A stretch of 52,216 bases of DNA from Syncephalis plumigaleata (taxonomy: Eukaryota > Zoopagomycota > Zoopagomycetes > Zoopagales > Piptocephalidaceae). The stretch is from NCBI GenBank assembly GCA_025201365.1, contig JAIXMF010000055.1, positions 1 to 52,216 on the forward strand, written 5' to 3'. The stretch's first letter is position 1. The number at the start of each line of letters is the position of its first letter. The notes beneath the pieces were generated by a model. That model saw nothing but the letters and a program-made list of their open reading frames with translations. It was not told the DNA's origin and did not search any database. The position numbers were made by a program, and so were the translations under genes. This document shows, piece by piece, positions 20,169 to 32,950 of this stretch.

Positions 20169-21401
20169 ATGATGATAATGTCATTTGGAGTGGGTAGGCT
20201 ATCCATAGCTGTAATGGCCATATTAATGCTGGCATCGCATGTCCAATTTACAACTGTTAATGCCCTACCAACTACTGATACAACAGCGGCAACGACCACA
20301 GCTACCACTACGACGACAACTACGAAAACGACAACAGGCGCAGCAGAACTAGGTAGTACTGGCAAGTCAGCCTCAATTGGTTATGATCCAAGTAAGTAAC
20401 TAAAGTACAGATAACCATAACCAGCTATTAATACTCGCATAAACACAGAGACAAATACATTCTATGGTTATAAAATAGGAGCCGAGAATGCATTTGGTTA
20501 TCAAGGACTCGTGTTTATTGGTGACAAATCGTTGCAAACTGGTTCTAAGAGTATTTACGCAATGAAGAGCTCCAAGAAATACCTGCTGCGATGTGCATCA
20601 TTAAACGAGCTGGAAGTCAACGCTATCGATACAGACGCTCAGGATAGAACTACGCAATTCCTTAAGGTAATTTACAAATATGAATATGTGTCTTCTTCTT
20701 CTACTACTATTCTTTACATAGTAAGCTTATAATCTTGTCTAATAGCAATGCGCGGATAAATACTACACTCGAAAGGATTATACGGCGCAAAAAATAGCCG
20801 GTTGTCCGGTTGTCCGTACGCGTAACACCGATCCCAAATGTTACGGCAGTCAAGTCATAGCTGGTACATTCGGTATAGACGCGGCGGCAGATTACCTTAA
20901 ATCTAAGCCTGAGCAATTCGAGACGATAATCACACAAATAAAGGAAGGTATGTCTATGTTATTAATGCATGCAACAATAGCAACAGCAGCACTTCGGCTA
21001 ACACAATAATACTAAGGATTGGAGGTGATGGCAAGTTTGCATTGGTATTACCACATTAACAAACAGAGTAAGTGGATTAATCCAAAGTGTTGACAATCAT
21101 TTTATGCTTACTCAATTATTGTCTAGATGTTGCCGTGTATAAAGAAGGCAACACCTACAAGGTACAATTTACTCATGCTGAAAGCGCAATGCCATTATCG
21201 GTACTTCACAAGACCTACAAGTCTACGGATTATGACAGTTGGCGAAATAAGCAAGATCTAGTAACTACGGAGATGTATCGCGAGATCTACAAGAAACTCT
21301 TCCCAAATATGACAGATAAAGATATTAATCTTAAAGTTGAGCATGCTATGAATCTGAGAGTGCCAACGAAACCATTAATCGTTAAGGCACGTCTTCAATA
21401 A
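20169..21401 (+). CDS. Unknown secreted protein with Thr-rich linker
   Basis: Five exons: 20169-20391, 20449-20666, 20746-20947, 21017-21067, 21127-21401; introns of 57-79 nt, all GT-AG and phase-consistent; 322 residues. The N-terminus is a signal peptide (hydrophobic IAVMAILMLASHVQF, likely cleavage after VNA), then a Thr/Ala-rich, probably O-glycosylated linker. The mature domain begins near SIGYDPKTNTFYGYKIGAEN and has four Cys in its centre (RCASLNE, QCADKYY, GCPVV, KCYGS), enough for two disulphides. A lysine-rich C-terminal region follows (KLFPNMTDKDINLK). I do not recognise the family; a secreted effector or wall protein is possible but unproven. Strong splice consistency makes the gene itself credible. 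Confidence 0.65.
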
Positions 21402-21427
21402 AGGAGAAACATAATTTTATTGTTTGT

Positions 21428-24400
21428 TTATTCATCTTCACTATCATCGTCTTCGTCTTCGTCTTCTTCTTCGTCTTCATCTTCATCGGCATATGGATCA
21501 GGTATAAACAATGCCGATGGTGCAATGTTATGTACTTGACCAAGTTGCGGTGCTTTAGCAATTGGTTCAAGTATAATGTCAGATGCGACGGGTGGTGTTA
21601 ATAATATTTTAACCACACTGATAGTAGCAAATAAGTTAGCGCGATTAATATCATTAGTACGCGTAGCATTAACTTACTTTTCACCCGTAAGGAATGGTTT
21701 AAAATATTTAGTATAAATTCGTTTTAAATCATTCATTTCCACCATGTCCAAATAGCGCGTGAAGTATCGCTCTTGATCATGTTGATTTGTAAAGCCCTAT
21801 AAGCATGCGTGTAACATTAGTATACAGTACTCTAAATGTCATTACATGATACTTACTCGGAATGCATCGTCGACTGCCGAACCAATTACTCCATTGGAGG
21901 TGGCTCGCCTAGAAAACCAATGGTAGGCAACGATGGCTCGTGCCGCTTCTAATGCATGCTCATCGCACACGCTATCCCAGTGCGTGTCTAACTTTTTGAG
22001 AATTCGCCAGAATTCGTCTAGTGCACGAGCAGGATCTTGCGCCTCGCTTACGGAATACACCAGTTGTCCATGCCATGAATACAAGTTGACTCCCGCTCCG
22101 TATGCGTATCCCTTGCCGCGTACAGCCTCGTAGATCGGTCCATCCACTCGGGACAATAGCTCGCATAGAATACTGATGGCCGATTTCTCACGATGTGCTG
22201 GATGTTCCGGATCGTTGATAGGTGCCAGTACATCACAAGGCAACACGCACGACAAGTAAGAGGCGGATAATGCCGGTAATGGCATTACCAATAGATCGCC
22301 AGGTGCGATTAGTTGTACATCCGTACTAATATCATACGGTGAACGAGGTGCAGGGAATGGTCCTCGAGCAGCATCGCTTTGAACGGATGCTTTCGTTGTT
22401 GTCGTGCGATATGCCACGCTATTCCATGCAGTGAGCAGCTGGCGATGCAAACTAGCATGATCTATCTCTGATGGCGCTGCTATTTGTAAGAATCCACCCA
22501 GTTCACATTGACCTCCTTCAGTGATATCATGATGCCTATTTGATAATAAATAGTTTTTAATATCGTCTAATGCCTTGATGATCTCACCTTGACCTTGTGT
22601 TGTTTTTAAACGGGCCAGTACACCCTTAAGGAATGCACGCTGTCGAAACAGATTAACGTAACAATCGTTCTGATTAGTAGCTACTAGGTGGCATTGGTTA
22701 GGCTGACGCTTCGCTACTGCATCTAGTTGTTTCTTAGCGGTAACTCGTGCCAATACTGCCTCCACCATATCCGATCCTTTACGTTGCATTTCACTGATAT
22801 CACTTAGTAGATTCCGCGTGATAGTGCTAATACGTTCCATGTCGTATTTCATACCGACTAAACCGCCTAATAGCCAGGAGAGCATTTTCCCGTAGTTTCG
22901 ATGCTCGCAAGTACCCGAAATAATGATATAATCCGATAGACGCATCACACCAAGCAGCTGATTGCCATAACCTATCGATGCAGTATGCGACACTAGATCT
23001 CGCGCCATGCCCGTTGCAACTTCACGATAATCCAGCATGTTATCTTGACTCACGCTTACATCCAAACTCGACATAACACTATGCATGACCATTGGTAGTT
23101 CATAGAGTGCCGACTGGAATAGCACTAGCCATGGACGTAAATGTTGAGGCAATGCCGCGATCGGTAATCCAATTTGCAAATGCGTAAATAACGTATCGGC
23201 TGTAACGAGTTGCGTGGCAGCAAATGGATAGGATGAATTATCCACTTGTTCAAGTAGGAATTTCGATTCAAGCTGCGGCACATTATCGATTGGTGGCAAT
23301 GCAGGCATGGTGGCAATTAGCTCGGGTGGCACGTTCACTTTGTTAGCAGCAATGGCCCGTTTGGCGATTTCCCCTAACAGCGCTAGACCCTCCTCGCCTA
23401 GTTCCGCTTTCTTCTTTCGTTCCTGCTCTAATGACGCATGTTCAAGTTCCTCGGCCATTGCACCGTCAGGTATCATGATTACCTACGATATATGTGTGTG
23501 TATATATTAGAAATGTTAATCTATTTAACGTTCAGTGTCAGGTTACCTCGACCATTGGTGCATCGATTAGCCAGTCAGTCATTAGCGCTTTCCAGTAATT
23601 ATCGTCTTCATGTAATAAACTATCAATAATTTGGAATACATTAGACTGCGATCCAATCTTGGGGATATCTGTCGTGTCCGCACCCGCAAGGAATGTTTGC
23701 GCCACAACATCTTGTATAATAGTGTCCATTACCACCTCGTGTGGATTATGTTCCAATTCCTCGCATAACACTCTTCGATGTCGCTCTATTGTATCGCGTA
23801 TGTTTTGCTTCCCAAAAAATCCATTCTTGACCACATTTTGTAATTCTTGCATGAATGTCCGATAAAATGTACCGTGTGTCAGCAAGTTAGCTGGTGCTGC
23901 GTTGTCATTGCTATCGTTTGCTGATTCGCTATCCGATTCGTACGGCACGCCACTAAAGACAATACTGCAATAGGGTCGCGCGTAGCATTGCAAATTGGAC
24001 CAGATAAACGAGGCCCACGGGTGCTCCAATTCGACAAAGCGCTGCCGAAGTGGAGACGCTGCCGTATCTTCAAAGTATCGGAACAGTATTTGCAATGCTA
24101 TGCAAGTTTTAACATCCGATAATAAAGGACCCTGCCAACCTGTGTTGTTGTGATTACTATTAGATTCACTCAAGTATTATCGTATTATTTACACACATAC
24201 CATATGCAATGTCACCAACGTCTTCCTCGGCCGATGCAAACTTAATGGCACGGGATGTTATGCCCTTGGGTAATGAGCGATAATCGGCGCAAAATATCGG
24301 TGGTACATTGATACTATCGGTTGAAGTTTGTTCAAATACGTCGAGTACATTATCGATCTCTCCTAATAGCGATTCGTTTAACGATTGTCCCGTTAGAACT

Positions 24401-25145
24401 AATGTCATTTGACGCGGTTGATAGTATCGTCGATGATATTGTTTAATTTTCTCATTATCTAACTGCATAATATGTTGTGTAAGGCCACCGCATTCGTGGA
24501 AATACGTAGCGTTATCGGAATATAGCAATTGTCGTAGATGTCTGTCCATCTAATGAATGTATTATTAGATTGTAAGCTTGCCATACCACCAAATAGCTTA
24601 CCAAGTCATCTGATGTATTCTCTCGTGCTGCCATTTCACTAAACACAACGCCTTGTCGCTTAGCTTGTCCATCCCAATGAAACACCTCGGTAATAAATTG
24701 ATCATCGCGTAGCGTGGGCGATAGCACATGTTGCAAATAAATCGGTAGCACGTTACGCATCCCATCAACACCGGCGGTATCAAGCGTGTAGACGGTGAAT
24801 TCCTCAGTTGTATATGCGTTCGTGCCCGACGATAAGGAACGGCAAGCTAGCGTGTCAAGGTAACCACGCTGCGGAGTCTCTTTGGAACCGCAAAATATCA
24901 CTAGTCAACGCGTATAAGCTAACCTGCACATAAAATACTGCTAAATACCTACAGTGTTCCAGCGTATGTGGAAGGCCCTCTTCACTCTCATTACCCGTGG
25001 GGACTACGATAGTAAGGTAGCAAAGTGGACCTGGAATGTTCAGCAGTACAACGCGTAATCCTGTTTTCGAATGTGTATACACGCTGGCCGGATAATTGAT
25101 AGCCGGCGAATGATAGGTAAACTCTTCAAGCAAATTGAATGTCAT
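21428..25145 (-). CDS. M16C zinc metalloprotease, YOL098C-like
   Basis: Seven exons on the minus strand: 25145-24953, 24900-24602, 24549-24201, 24139-23547, 23482-21857, 21796-21678, 21617-21428; introns 52-64 nt, all phases close; 1122 residues. The inverted zinc motif HTLEH (residues about 60-64, in GLPHTLEHLIFCGSKETP) spans the first intron, and the third zinc ligand Glu lies downstream in GVVFSEMAAREN. SLSSGTNAYTTEEFTVYTL is typical of the M16C branch containing yeast YOL098C and, more distantly, presequence proteases. Four M16 half-domains fit the length. The C-terminus ends in an acidic Asp/Glu tail. No clear mitochondrial presequence. Likely a cytosolic or organellar peptidase clearing peptides; substrate unknown. 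A real housekeeping gene judging by the intact frame. Confidence 0.85.
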
Positions 25146-28121
25146 GATAATAGCAAGTACTCAGCTGATTATTGTAGAAGTTTGTTGAACAACACACTGA
25201 TAGACGAGGAAAGAGAGGCTCCGATTCTACCGTTTTAAGCGATAAGAATACTGCCATGTTTATTGGTAGATTTAATAGTAGTTGGCCTTACGCTCAAGGA
25301 ACATCATACGCAATCTACACACTGGTACGCATAAGCGTGTAACACAATCATTTAACATGTACCATTGATTAGTCTGGCTATATAAGCAATATCTAAACAC
25401 AAGTAGCAGCTAATATTACTTATATCGAGCATAACATAATTATTCATGAAAATACCAATATCCGCTTGCTACATGTCGATTTATTGTAACAGCGCGGCAT
25501 TATGATGATGATGATGCCGCACGAACGGAGTCAAATATTGCTAAAAGTCCGAAATGCGGCGTTGCTATATAATGATATCTGGCGTTCACAAGGAAATATC
25601 CTAATGAATACGTAAAGATACAGAATTTTCCAAGCAATTGGCGCGGTTAGCCGTTAGCTTTTACTTTTATTAATAAAATTGTAGAACTTTGTAATGAAAT
25701 GTTAATAAATCTATTGACTTTTATTAATCACTTTCTTTATGATTTTTTCTTATCTTTCCCTTTCTTTTTGTTAATGCTCCCATTAGTAAGTTTGCTTGCT
25801 TTATTGACGACTAATGACTATGCATAACATTAAGGACAATAGGACAATTATACCATTCTCTCTCTATTCATTTCACTCGTTCTGTTCATTACTAATTCCT
25901 TTGCTCATTCACTTATCGCAGCTCGCGCGTTCTACTTATTCCTCCTGCTCATTACGCTCATTCACTTCGTATTCCTTACATAGTACACTCATTCCTTCTG
26001 CTCAATATATATTCGTTCACTTCTCGCTTCTCTTGAATTCCTCGCACGATCTATTCATTCACTTATCCAAGCTCTCGTGTTCTACTCATTCTGCTCTACT
26101 CTTTACTCATTCACTTCGCTCAGTCCTCTCAGTCCTCTCAGTCCTCTCATAGCTTTTCCTCTTTCGCTTTACTCCGTTCTACTCGTTCCTCCTTCGCATC
26201 GCCTTGGGGTCGAATGGCTTTCGTTCTAAAATACTAAAATTATTCTGCTCTTCTTCTTTCCCCCGCTTCAAGATGCAGTTTACTCGGCCGTCGCTTCCTC
26301 AATCGCGAAATGAGCACAAATAATCGCACTTCGCACTTCGCGAAAGTACCATATTGCTCATGCTGGATAATGGTGTATCCATAATGCGCTGTTGTGCTTA
26401 GCTGTTATTATATTTTATTCATTTCCTATCTTCATTACCTCATATCCCCTTCGTTCGTTTGTTTATTCACTCGTTCAATAATCTCGTAACTATTACCGTA
26501 ACACTCATAGACGATAGCAATGCTCGTTAACACACACACACACTCGTCTATTGCTTTTTATTCTTTTATTTGTCCTCTGACAACACATACACCACTACAA
26601 CTCATGCTTTTCCTCTTACTCCACCTTCGTTTATTGTTATATACAGGCTACGCTTAGCTGCAAGCATATACCACTTGCCTTTGTGTTGTTCTCGATCGGT
26701 CGTCTTATTCCCGTCTAGTCTGTCACTTTGCCAATGACTACTTGTCGAATATGTTGATTGTATGTCGCGTACTCGTATTTTGTATCGCTACTCGTCGGTA
26801 GCCTCACTCCAATCTGTATACTCTGTCATAAGCACACTTTGCTCTTCACACTGTGTAGGAGTTGGTTCTTTATTCGTTGTCGATCAACGTGGCATATACC
26901 CCACTGGGTCTTTCATACTGATCTATCCTCTATTCAGTTCTCTCTTTCTCGCTCCCTTGTCTACTTGCTTGCGACACTCCCTTGCCCTCACTCGTGTATT
27001 TCTATTATTTCATGCCGTGTCCTTTATTCACTACCTTTGCTTACCGTGTTGTACCACTTTATTCTCGTTGACTTGCTGATCTTTGCTTGTAGTATGTGGT
27101 GACACGTACGCATACATAACACTCGCGCTATGCATTAGGCACCACACTTGCTTGCCAGCATACAACGTCTCCACTCGCTGCTTTGCCTTACTTACTCGTG
27201 CTTTATAACTATATATGCAAGTACGCGGTACTCGTGTTAATTACTAGCCAGTGCTTTTGTTCTTCTGATTGCGACATGTATACGTAACGAACACTACACC
27301 TTCTACTCGTGCGTTGTGAAAGTACGCGTACATACATAATATCCGTGCTAACTACTACCATTCGCGTCGCTTAGCACTTTGTATTTGTAGCGGTACTGTC
27401 TGACATTGTATTGCATATTGTATATGTGTCGAGGAAGTCCTATATGATGGCTATATCTTTATTTGCATAGTATACATCAATAGCTAACATGGCACTAATA
27501 GAGGGTAATAACGGCATTAGTACATCCATTCATTGCTCATTAGCATGGTATTATATGACTTCTCCAATCGATTAACACAGTAAGTCATTAACATTTGTTC
27601 TTATTACTAAATAATCTTGCGCATTCATTAGAACTATTATCGCATTGCTATTATTATTGAGTAGTTGTCATGACACTAGCAGTTGAAGGTTATCACACTT
27701 CTACATCTAAATACGTAACTTTATTATCACAACTATGATTTATTCGTAAAAATAAAAGGCTAACAGCGTCAATTGGTTAGAGAAACTCTGTAAGAAGAAC
27801 GAGAACATTAATTAAGCTTGTTAGGAGAAGAGTGTCAATATCACCAGTAACAAATTTAACTGGTTCTACTAGAATTTATTTATGGATTGTTACATATATA
27901 TATGTATATATATATATTGAAAATGAGCAATACTTATCAAGAATAATTATACGAATGATCCTGCCTCATTGAGGAACATGTTGTGATGTTATCCTGATTT
28001 GCTATTAGCAGAGGAGCATAGCACGACAACAGTAATGGGATTAATAATAATAATAACTAAAGCTAGCGATTGCCTAGAATGACAATGATTACACTTGATA
28101 GCAATAAATAATATTGTCATT
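25146..28121. other. 3-kb non-coding region, pyrimidine-rich with short iterations
   Basis: 25146-25620 is AT-rich. 25620-25800 resembles the repeat at 1130-1330 in reverse complement. 25800-27400 is strongly T/C-rich on the + strand, with recurring CTCATTCACTT and ACTCGTT words. 27560-27800 again resembles 1070-1360 (+). Open frames of 100-114 codons here are of biased composition, lack splice or start context and are not supported as genes. An (AT)n run lies near 27890-27920. Confidence 0.5.
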
Positions 28122-29146
28122 TTATCTTCGCGAATCAATCGTGGTATCCTCTGGCCACACACTTGTTTCAGCCTCTCGTGTAATTCTTGTAAACATGTCG
28201 TCCTGTCCTGGCGTTCTCCTACTAGAGCGATTCTTGCTAGCATTTGTCTCGGCAATAAAGTACAAACATCGAGTACTCTCTGTTAATAGTGTCATAGTTA
28301 CTACCCTAGTATGTTTAAATGTCGTTAGAATCATATAATGATGTATATCTCTGTCCATGTCCACATAATGCAATACGAATACACTTACCAATCAACCATG
28401 TATACTAGGCTGCTTGATTCCGCAAATGTATTGGCAACACCCAGGAAGAAGCATATGAAATTAGAAACAATGACCATCAGCATAGTCAGTATTCCATTAC
28501 GCCCTAACTCTTTCCAGCATTCGTCGGGGTGTTTTCGATACTGCCGATACACCACGATGCTGAAAACAATCGAGAAGACAATGTTTGAAGGAAGATCGAC
28601 CGCCAGTCGAACGTAGGGAAGAAACGGGGGATACTTTAGGTAGCATGCATGTTTCTCGCTCAGCAGGGCGGATGAGGTTAGCCAGGAGGTAGCTACATAA
28701 ATAGGACCTGGAACGGTAATTAGAATGACGCCCAATATGGTGAACCATATATTACGCTGACAGGCAAAGTAGGCCCTCTCAAACAGCATCAGATTGCATA
28801 TCATCGATGATATAGTAATAGCGAACAGGGTGGCCCACGCAAACGTACTACACGTTGCATTCTCAGTTAGCCAGAATGGTGCACCGGCACTTGCGTACGA
28901 TAAGAAACTAACGCTGTTTGCGCAAAAAGAACACCATGGTGCCAGTCTACGAGGATACCTTACAACGATCTTGCCAACACAGATTGCATTACGAGCAAAG
29001 ATATATCCGATGAAATAGCAAAGTACCATTTGAAGGTTAGATGCGGAATAACGCTGTCGAAGAAGATCGCTATCATCTCGCGCTTCCCAAATGTAATTGA
29101 TCATACTTCGCCTTCCATCGACATTGTCAGGTCTTATTGTCTCCAT
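28122..29146 (-). CDS. Seven-transmembrane (GPCR-like) protein, paralogue 2
   Basis: Two exons, 29146-28389 and 28305-28122, with an 83-nt GT-AG intron that splits the Trp codon of TM7 (MVDWVVTMTLL) at the same place as in the gene at 5015; 313 residues. Shared landmarks: RYPRRLAPW before TM2, LFERAYFACQRNIW before TM4, PYVRLAVDLPSNIVFS in TM5 and RQYRKHPDECWKELGRNGI before TM6. The C-terminal tail is longer and charged (residues about 270-313). Overall similarity between the two is moderate, so this is an old duplication, unlike the recent repeats around them. Function inferred from topology only. Confidence 0.65.
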
Positions 29147-29654
29147 CTATTACGATCGAGATATCTTGTGCATGTAGGATGAAGAAAAGCAAGTACTTTT
29201 TTTCTCTAATATAACTGCCGATGCTATTTGATGCTTTAGCGATTATTACGATTACTGCTATTGAATTAAACTATTAAGAAAATAATATAGGCATAAACAA
29301 AGGAGGAACGAAGAGGAAACCGGGCATTTGGTGTATGATACCAAGAGGTATGAGGCAAGTAGATTGGTCGTTGGTGCACGCGATATCGATGGTTGGCATA
29401 AACCTGTTCCTTAATGGCAGAATCATGTGCTTAGCACGCTTATTGTTTTTCTCGAATACACAACAGGAAACAAAGGCTCGGGTAAACTATGCGTAACCGG
29501 TCGTCGGTCCTATGAACTATCGCTAATTTACAAGTATAGCCATTCTACGATTAATGGGCAATAAACTTATACTACTACATTATGGCTCATAAGACTTGAT
29601 GCTGTCATAATACTTATGATATAAATGCTAGTCTGTAATAAATAAAAAATCTTA
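29147..29654. other. Intergenic region next to the LPMO duplication
   Basis: About 500 bases, AT-rich, upstream of the second 7TM gene and outside the duplicated block. Nothing recognised. Confidence 0.4.
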
Positions 29655-31482
29655 ATACACGATAAACAATGTAATAAACAAGCAGTGAATAGTAGAATGA
29701 CTAATTTGTCACGAATGAGCAAGGAATGAGCAAGGAAGGGTGCATGAACACGTATGCCAGTTTATTCGAAGAAGCAGCGTATGCTTATAGGTAGATAGAG
29801 TATGGAGATGGCACTAAACAAGTGAAAATACAAAAATAAAAGCATGACGTAAGGGTGGCATACAAACAGATGACGGAAAAGAGTGGCAAAAGTAAAAGGT
29901 ACATATTACAACGAGAGCAGTAAACGCTTAAACATTGATAAATAAGCAGGACAGTGATAGAAAACAAAGGACTAGAACGAACAATAAACAACACTTATTG
30001 GTATAGTAATAATAATGACAAGTGAGCATATAGATAGGTTAGAGTAAGAGGAAAACAAAGAGATAAATAAACGTCATAGAGATAGTATGGCAGAATAGTT
30101 GCTATTGGGAATGTGTATGCTAAAGTGAAAGAGGAAGTAAGTGGAATGCGAATGACACGAATAAGACGCGTATTACTGAGAGTAAATAGAAGAAAGAGGA
30201 ATAACTAGCATATAGTTGGGAGGAAGTAGACGTGTGTTGTTTACTGGCAAGTGGAATGTAGTTGACACAAAGAAGGCACTTGCTGTTTAGTGGTAAGGGA
30301 AATGTAGTTGGTATGAATAAGACAGTATGTGAAAGAAGTAAATGACAAATGGAATGTAGTCAAGACTAAGAAGACAGCATTGGCAAAGAAGTAAGGGAAA
30401 CAACAATGAAATAGAAACTTAGAAATGGATTGGCATACTGTTAATGCCATCAGGCACTAGTAACAAACATGTCAATTATTGTTAGTGCTTACTGATTGCT
30501 AGTAATCATCATTTAGAAATAAACCTTTTAAATTTATTATAGGTTATAGTAAATAATAGAAATAGAAATATCATTTGTTAATAGCTTAGCAGTTATGCGT
30601 TATCTGAACAAGTCGATTGCCAGGACAACATTTATAACTGCTGGATTGATAGCAAGCTTCGCCACATGCACGATAATTTAGCGGGCAAAGCTGATTATTG
30701 TCGCAGACATATCGTGATGCATCGTATACTTGACCCTTGCATGATGAATATACAGTCGACGATGCTGTAGCTGCTGGCTGCGTACGCCTACTAGAGAGTG
30801 CTTCCGAAGATATGCTGGTAGAAGATGTGGTCGCCTTAGTGCTTTCTAGGTTAATAGAAGCATTACTAGTGCGAGCGTTGCGTTGTGATATACCCGATGT
30901 GTTCACCACATTGCCACCATCCGCAGTTGTTACCATAACGTCGAAACAAGCGGTGTACTCTTCGGGTGCTGCCTTATCGAATTTCCACCACCACACGAAT
31001 TGGTGACGACCTGGTGTGGCATCATTGGGAATAGTAAAGGTACCGCGGCACGGCCTCTTGATGCGACCTGGCTGCAATCCATCTTCCGAGCACTGGCCAT
31101 CATCGAATGGTTGTGCTTCGCCCAATTGATTGCTGCTCGATAGGTCGGATCGCATCTTGAGCGTATCCTCGTTTGCCGCCGACGACCAATGAATGGTGTA
31201 CGTCTTTGGATCCGGCTTATCCGGCAGACGATCCTTCGTCACATGTCCGTTCTCCAGATATGTGAACGTAAGCGTCTGACCGGGACGAGCTTGAGCCATC
31301 GGGAATCCGGGCGTGTAACTATTGCTGGAGTCTTGTCGACCAGGGAAGCAGACCGGCACGTTCTTCCTGTCCAGGATACGGTAGGTCACATCGGTATCGG
31401 TATGACTGGCACTCCAGCCACGCTGGTATCCGCTACATTGAGCCGTGCCAACTGAGTAATCGGTACATTCAAGCCAGGAATG
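29655..31482 (-). repeat. Segmental duplicate of 9267-11092 (inverted)
   Basis: Contains the mature-LPMO coding region and its 3' flank. Ends at 31482 on the first base of the His1 codon. Distal part (29655 to about 30000) has diverged slightly from the other copy. Confidence 0.85.
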
Positions 31483-31602
31483 TCCATCAACATAAGATGG
31501 GTATTTAGCTAGTAGCAGTAGAGTAGCGGCTAGCACTAATCCACATTTAGAGCTAATACCTCTACGATGATAAATACTTGCAGTCGTGTAATGCCCGTTC
31601 AT
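30586..31602 (-). CDS. Secreted LPMO-like copper enzyme with X278-like module, copy 2
   Basis: Single exon, 338 residues, taking the ATG at 31602 (an in-frame TTG at 31614 is not a likely start). The leader MNGHYTTASIYHRRG... is longer than in copy 1 and has a hydrophobic core CGLVLAATLLLLA ending YVDG before His1. Every residue from HSWLECTDYS to the C-terminus is identical to the gene at 9183-10163. It lies 180 bp within tandem range of a third, diverged LPMO gene at 32129 on the same strand, which suggests this is the parental locus. Same predicted activity: copper-dependent oxidation of an extracellular polysaccharide, perhaps chitin given the C-terminal Cys module. Confidence 0.75.
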   Translation of the reverse strand: MNGHYTTASIYHRRGISSKCGLVLAATLLLLAKYPSYVDGHSWLECTDYSVGTAQCSGYQRGWSASHTDTDVTYRILDRKNVPVCFPGRQDSSNSYTPGFPMAQARPGQTLTFTYLENGHVTKDRLPDKPDPKTYTIHWSSAANEDTLKMRSDLSSSNQLGEAQPFDDGQCSEDGLQPGRIKRPCRGTFTIPNDATPGRHQFVWWWKFDKAAPEEYTACFDVMVTTADGGNVVNTSGISQRNARTSNASINLESTKATTSSTSISSEALSSRRTQPAATASSTVYSSCKGQVYDASRYVCDNNQLCPLNYRACGEACYQSSSYKCCPGNRLVQITHNC

Positions 31603-32128
31603 GCTGATAAGCAAATAAGTAAGGAATAAATAGATACTATTTTTGTATGGCTAAGAAAAGTGTTATACACCTAGTCGACGAATAAGGGCGAGTAAAGTAG
31701 TAAGGTGACAATAATGGTGAAACGCGGTGCAACCATCGAAGAGGTCAGGAGCTTGCTCTTTTTTTACATTTAAAAAGGTTATTACCATGTGAACACATGT
31801 TGTTGAACAGTAAGCAAAAACAGTTTTCGTGTGTATTTTCATGAACTTGCTAATATCTAATCGGTCTGTTATAACATTTATTCTCATAACTTGTTTGAAA
31901 TGTTTTACAGAACAGTAATAATGATAATGATAATAAAGGAGATAACTCAGCACGGCATTGTATTCCATCCCAGTCAATTTCATTCATGTGTGATTGTACA
32001 ATTTTGGACGCTATCAACAATAAATTGATAGTCGCTAATAGTAACAATGATGACTTGCAATGATACTGAAATTTATTCCATCATTGAATGAATGTGTGAA
32101 AATTCATATAATAAAAATAAGAAGGATC
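31603..32128. other. Spacer between tandem LPMO genes
   Basis: About 525 bases, AT-rich; presumably holds the promoter of copy 2 and the 3' end of the third LPMO gene. Open frames here look incidental. Confidence 0.4.
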
Positions 32129-32950
32129 CTAGTTAACTCGTTGCTGTGGTGCGATTTTACCTGCCGCCACCTGAGCACGTACATTCGGCGAATAATTGTA
32201 TTGCGATGCGTAATCGAACCAGTCATTACCATAGCCCGGATTGAACAATGGCTTATTACCGAGCCAGCGTGATGCTTCATTAGGCGGTAACGTATCACTT
32301 GGTTTCTCGCCAGGTCGCAATACCTCAACGTCGAAACATGCGGTATACTCCTCGTTGCCGTTAGTCTTGGCGAACTTCCACCACCAAACCACTTGGTGCC
32401 TGCCTGGTTTGGCATCTTTCGGCACGGTGAATCTACCCCAGCATGGCCGCTTAACACGACCTGGTTCCGTGCCTACATCGGCGCAACCGCCATCGTCGAA
32501 TGCAATAGCTCGACCAAGCTGATTTTGTTGCCCTAGATCGGCGCGCGTTCTAATCGTGTCGGTCGTGGTCGAGTCTGACCAATGTATTGAATAGGTGCCC
32601 GGGTTAGGACGTGGTTTATCGCGTACCGCGTGATCACGCTCCATGTACGTAAACACGAGAGTTTGTCCGGGTAATGCGCGAGCCATCGGAAAATTCGGAT
32701 TGTCCGGGACGCGCTCTTGTTTATACGGGAAACAGGCAGCAGCATATGGCTCACTTTGTCCCTTTATACGCCAGGTCATCAGCGCGTCACGATGTTGTGC
32801 GTCCCAGCCGCGCTGCCAGCCGTGACATTGACCACCACGGAAATCGGTACATTCCAGCCAAGAGTGCGCATTTGCTTGATGATCGCCAATTAGCGATAGA
32901 CTAGTAGCTATGATAGCTACAACGATAACCGAATCGATGACACGTAGCAT
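32129..32950 (-). CDS. Secreted LPMO-like copper enzyme, paralogue 3 (no Cys module)
   Basis: Single exon, 273 residues from ATG 32950. Signal peptide ending HQANA, then His1 in HSWLECTDFRGGQCHGWQRG. It keeps the family landmarks of the other two: PMARALPGQTLVFTYMERDH (second His candidate), TYSIHWSD, AFDDGGC, RVKRPCWGRFTVP, GRHQVVWWWKF and EEYTACFDV. The X278-like Cys module and Ser/Thr linker are absent, replaced by a short Asn/Tyr-rich tail. Identity to copies 1 and 2 is clearly partial, so this is an older tandem duplicate. The exact CAZy family cannot be assigned by eye. Confidence 0.75.
   Translation of the reverse strand: MLRVIDSVIVVAIIATSLSLIGDHQANAHSWLECTDFRGGQCHGWQRGWDAQHRDALMTWRIKGQSEPYAAACFPYKQERVPDNPNFPMARALPGQTLVFTYMERDHAVRDKPRPNPGTYSIHWSDSTTTDTIRTRADLGQQNQLGRAIAFDDGGCADVGTEPGRVKRPCWGRFTVPKDAKPGRHQVVWWWKFAKTNGNEEYTACFDVEVLRPGEKPSDTLPPNEASRWLGNKPLFNPGYGNDWFDYASQYNYSPNVRAQVAAGKIAPQQRVN

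Noticed and set aside
25814-27102. Frames of 105-114 codons in the pyrimidine tract
   Set aside because: Composition is that of the repeat, with no homology, splice sites or start context.
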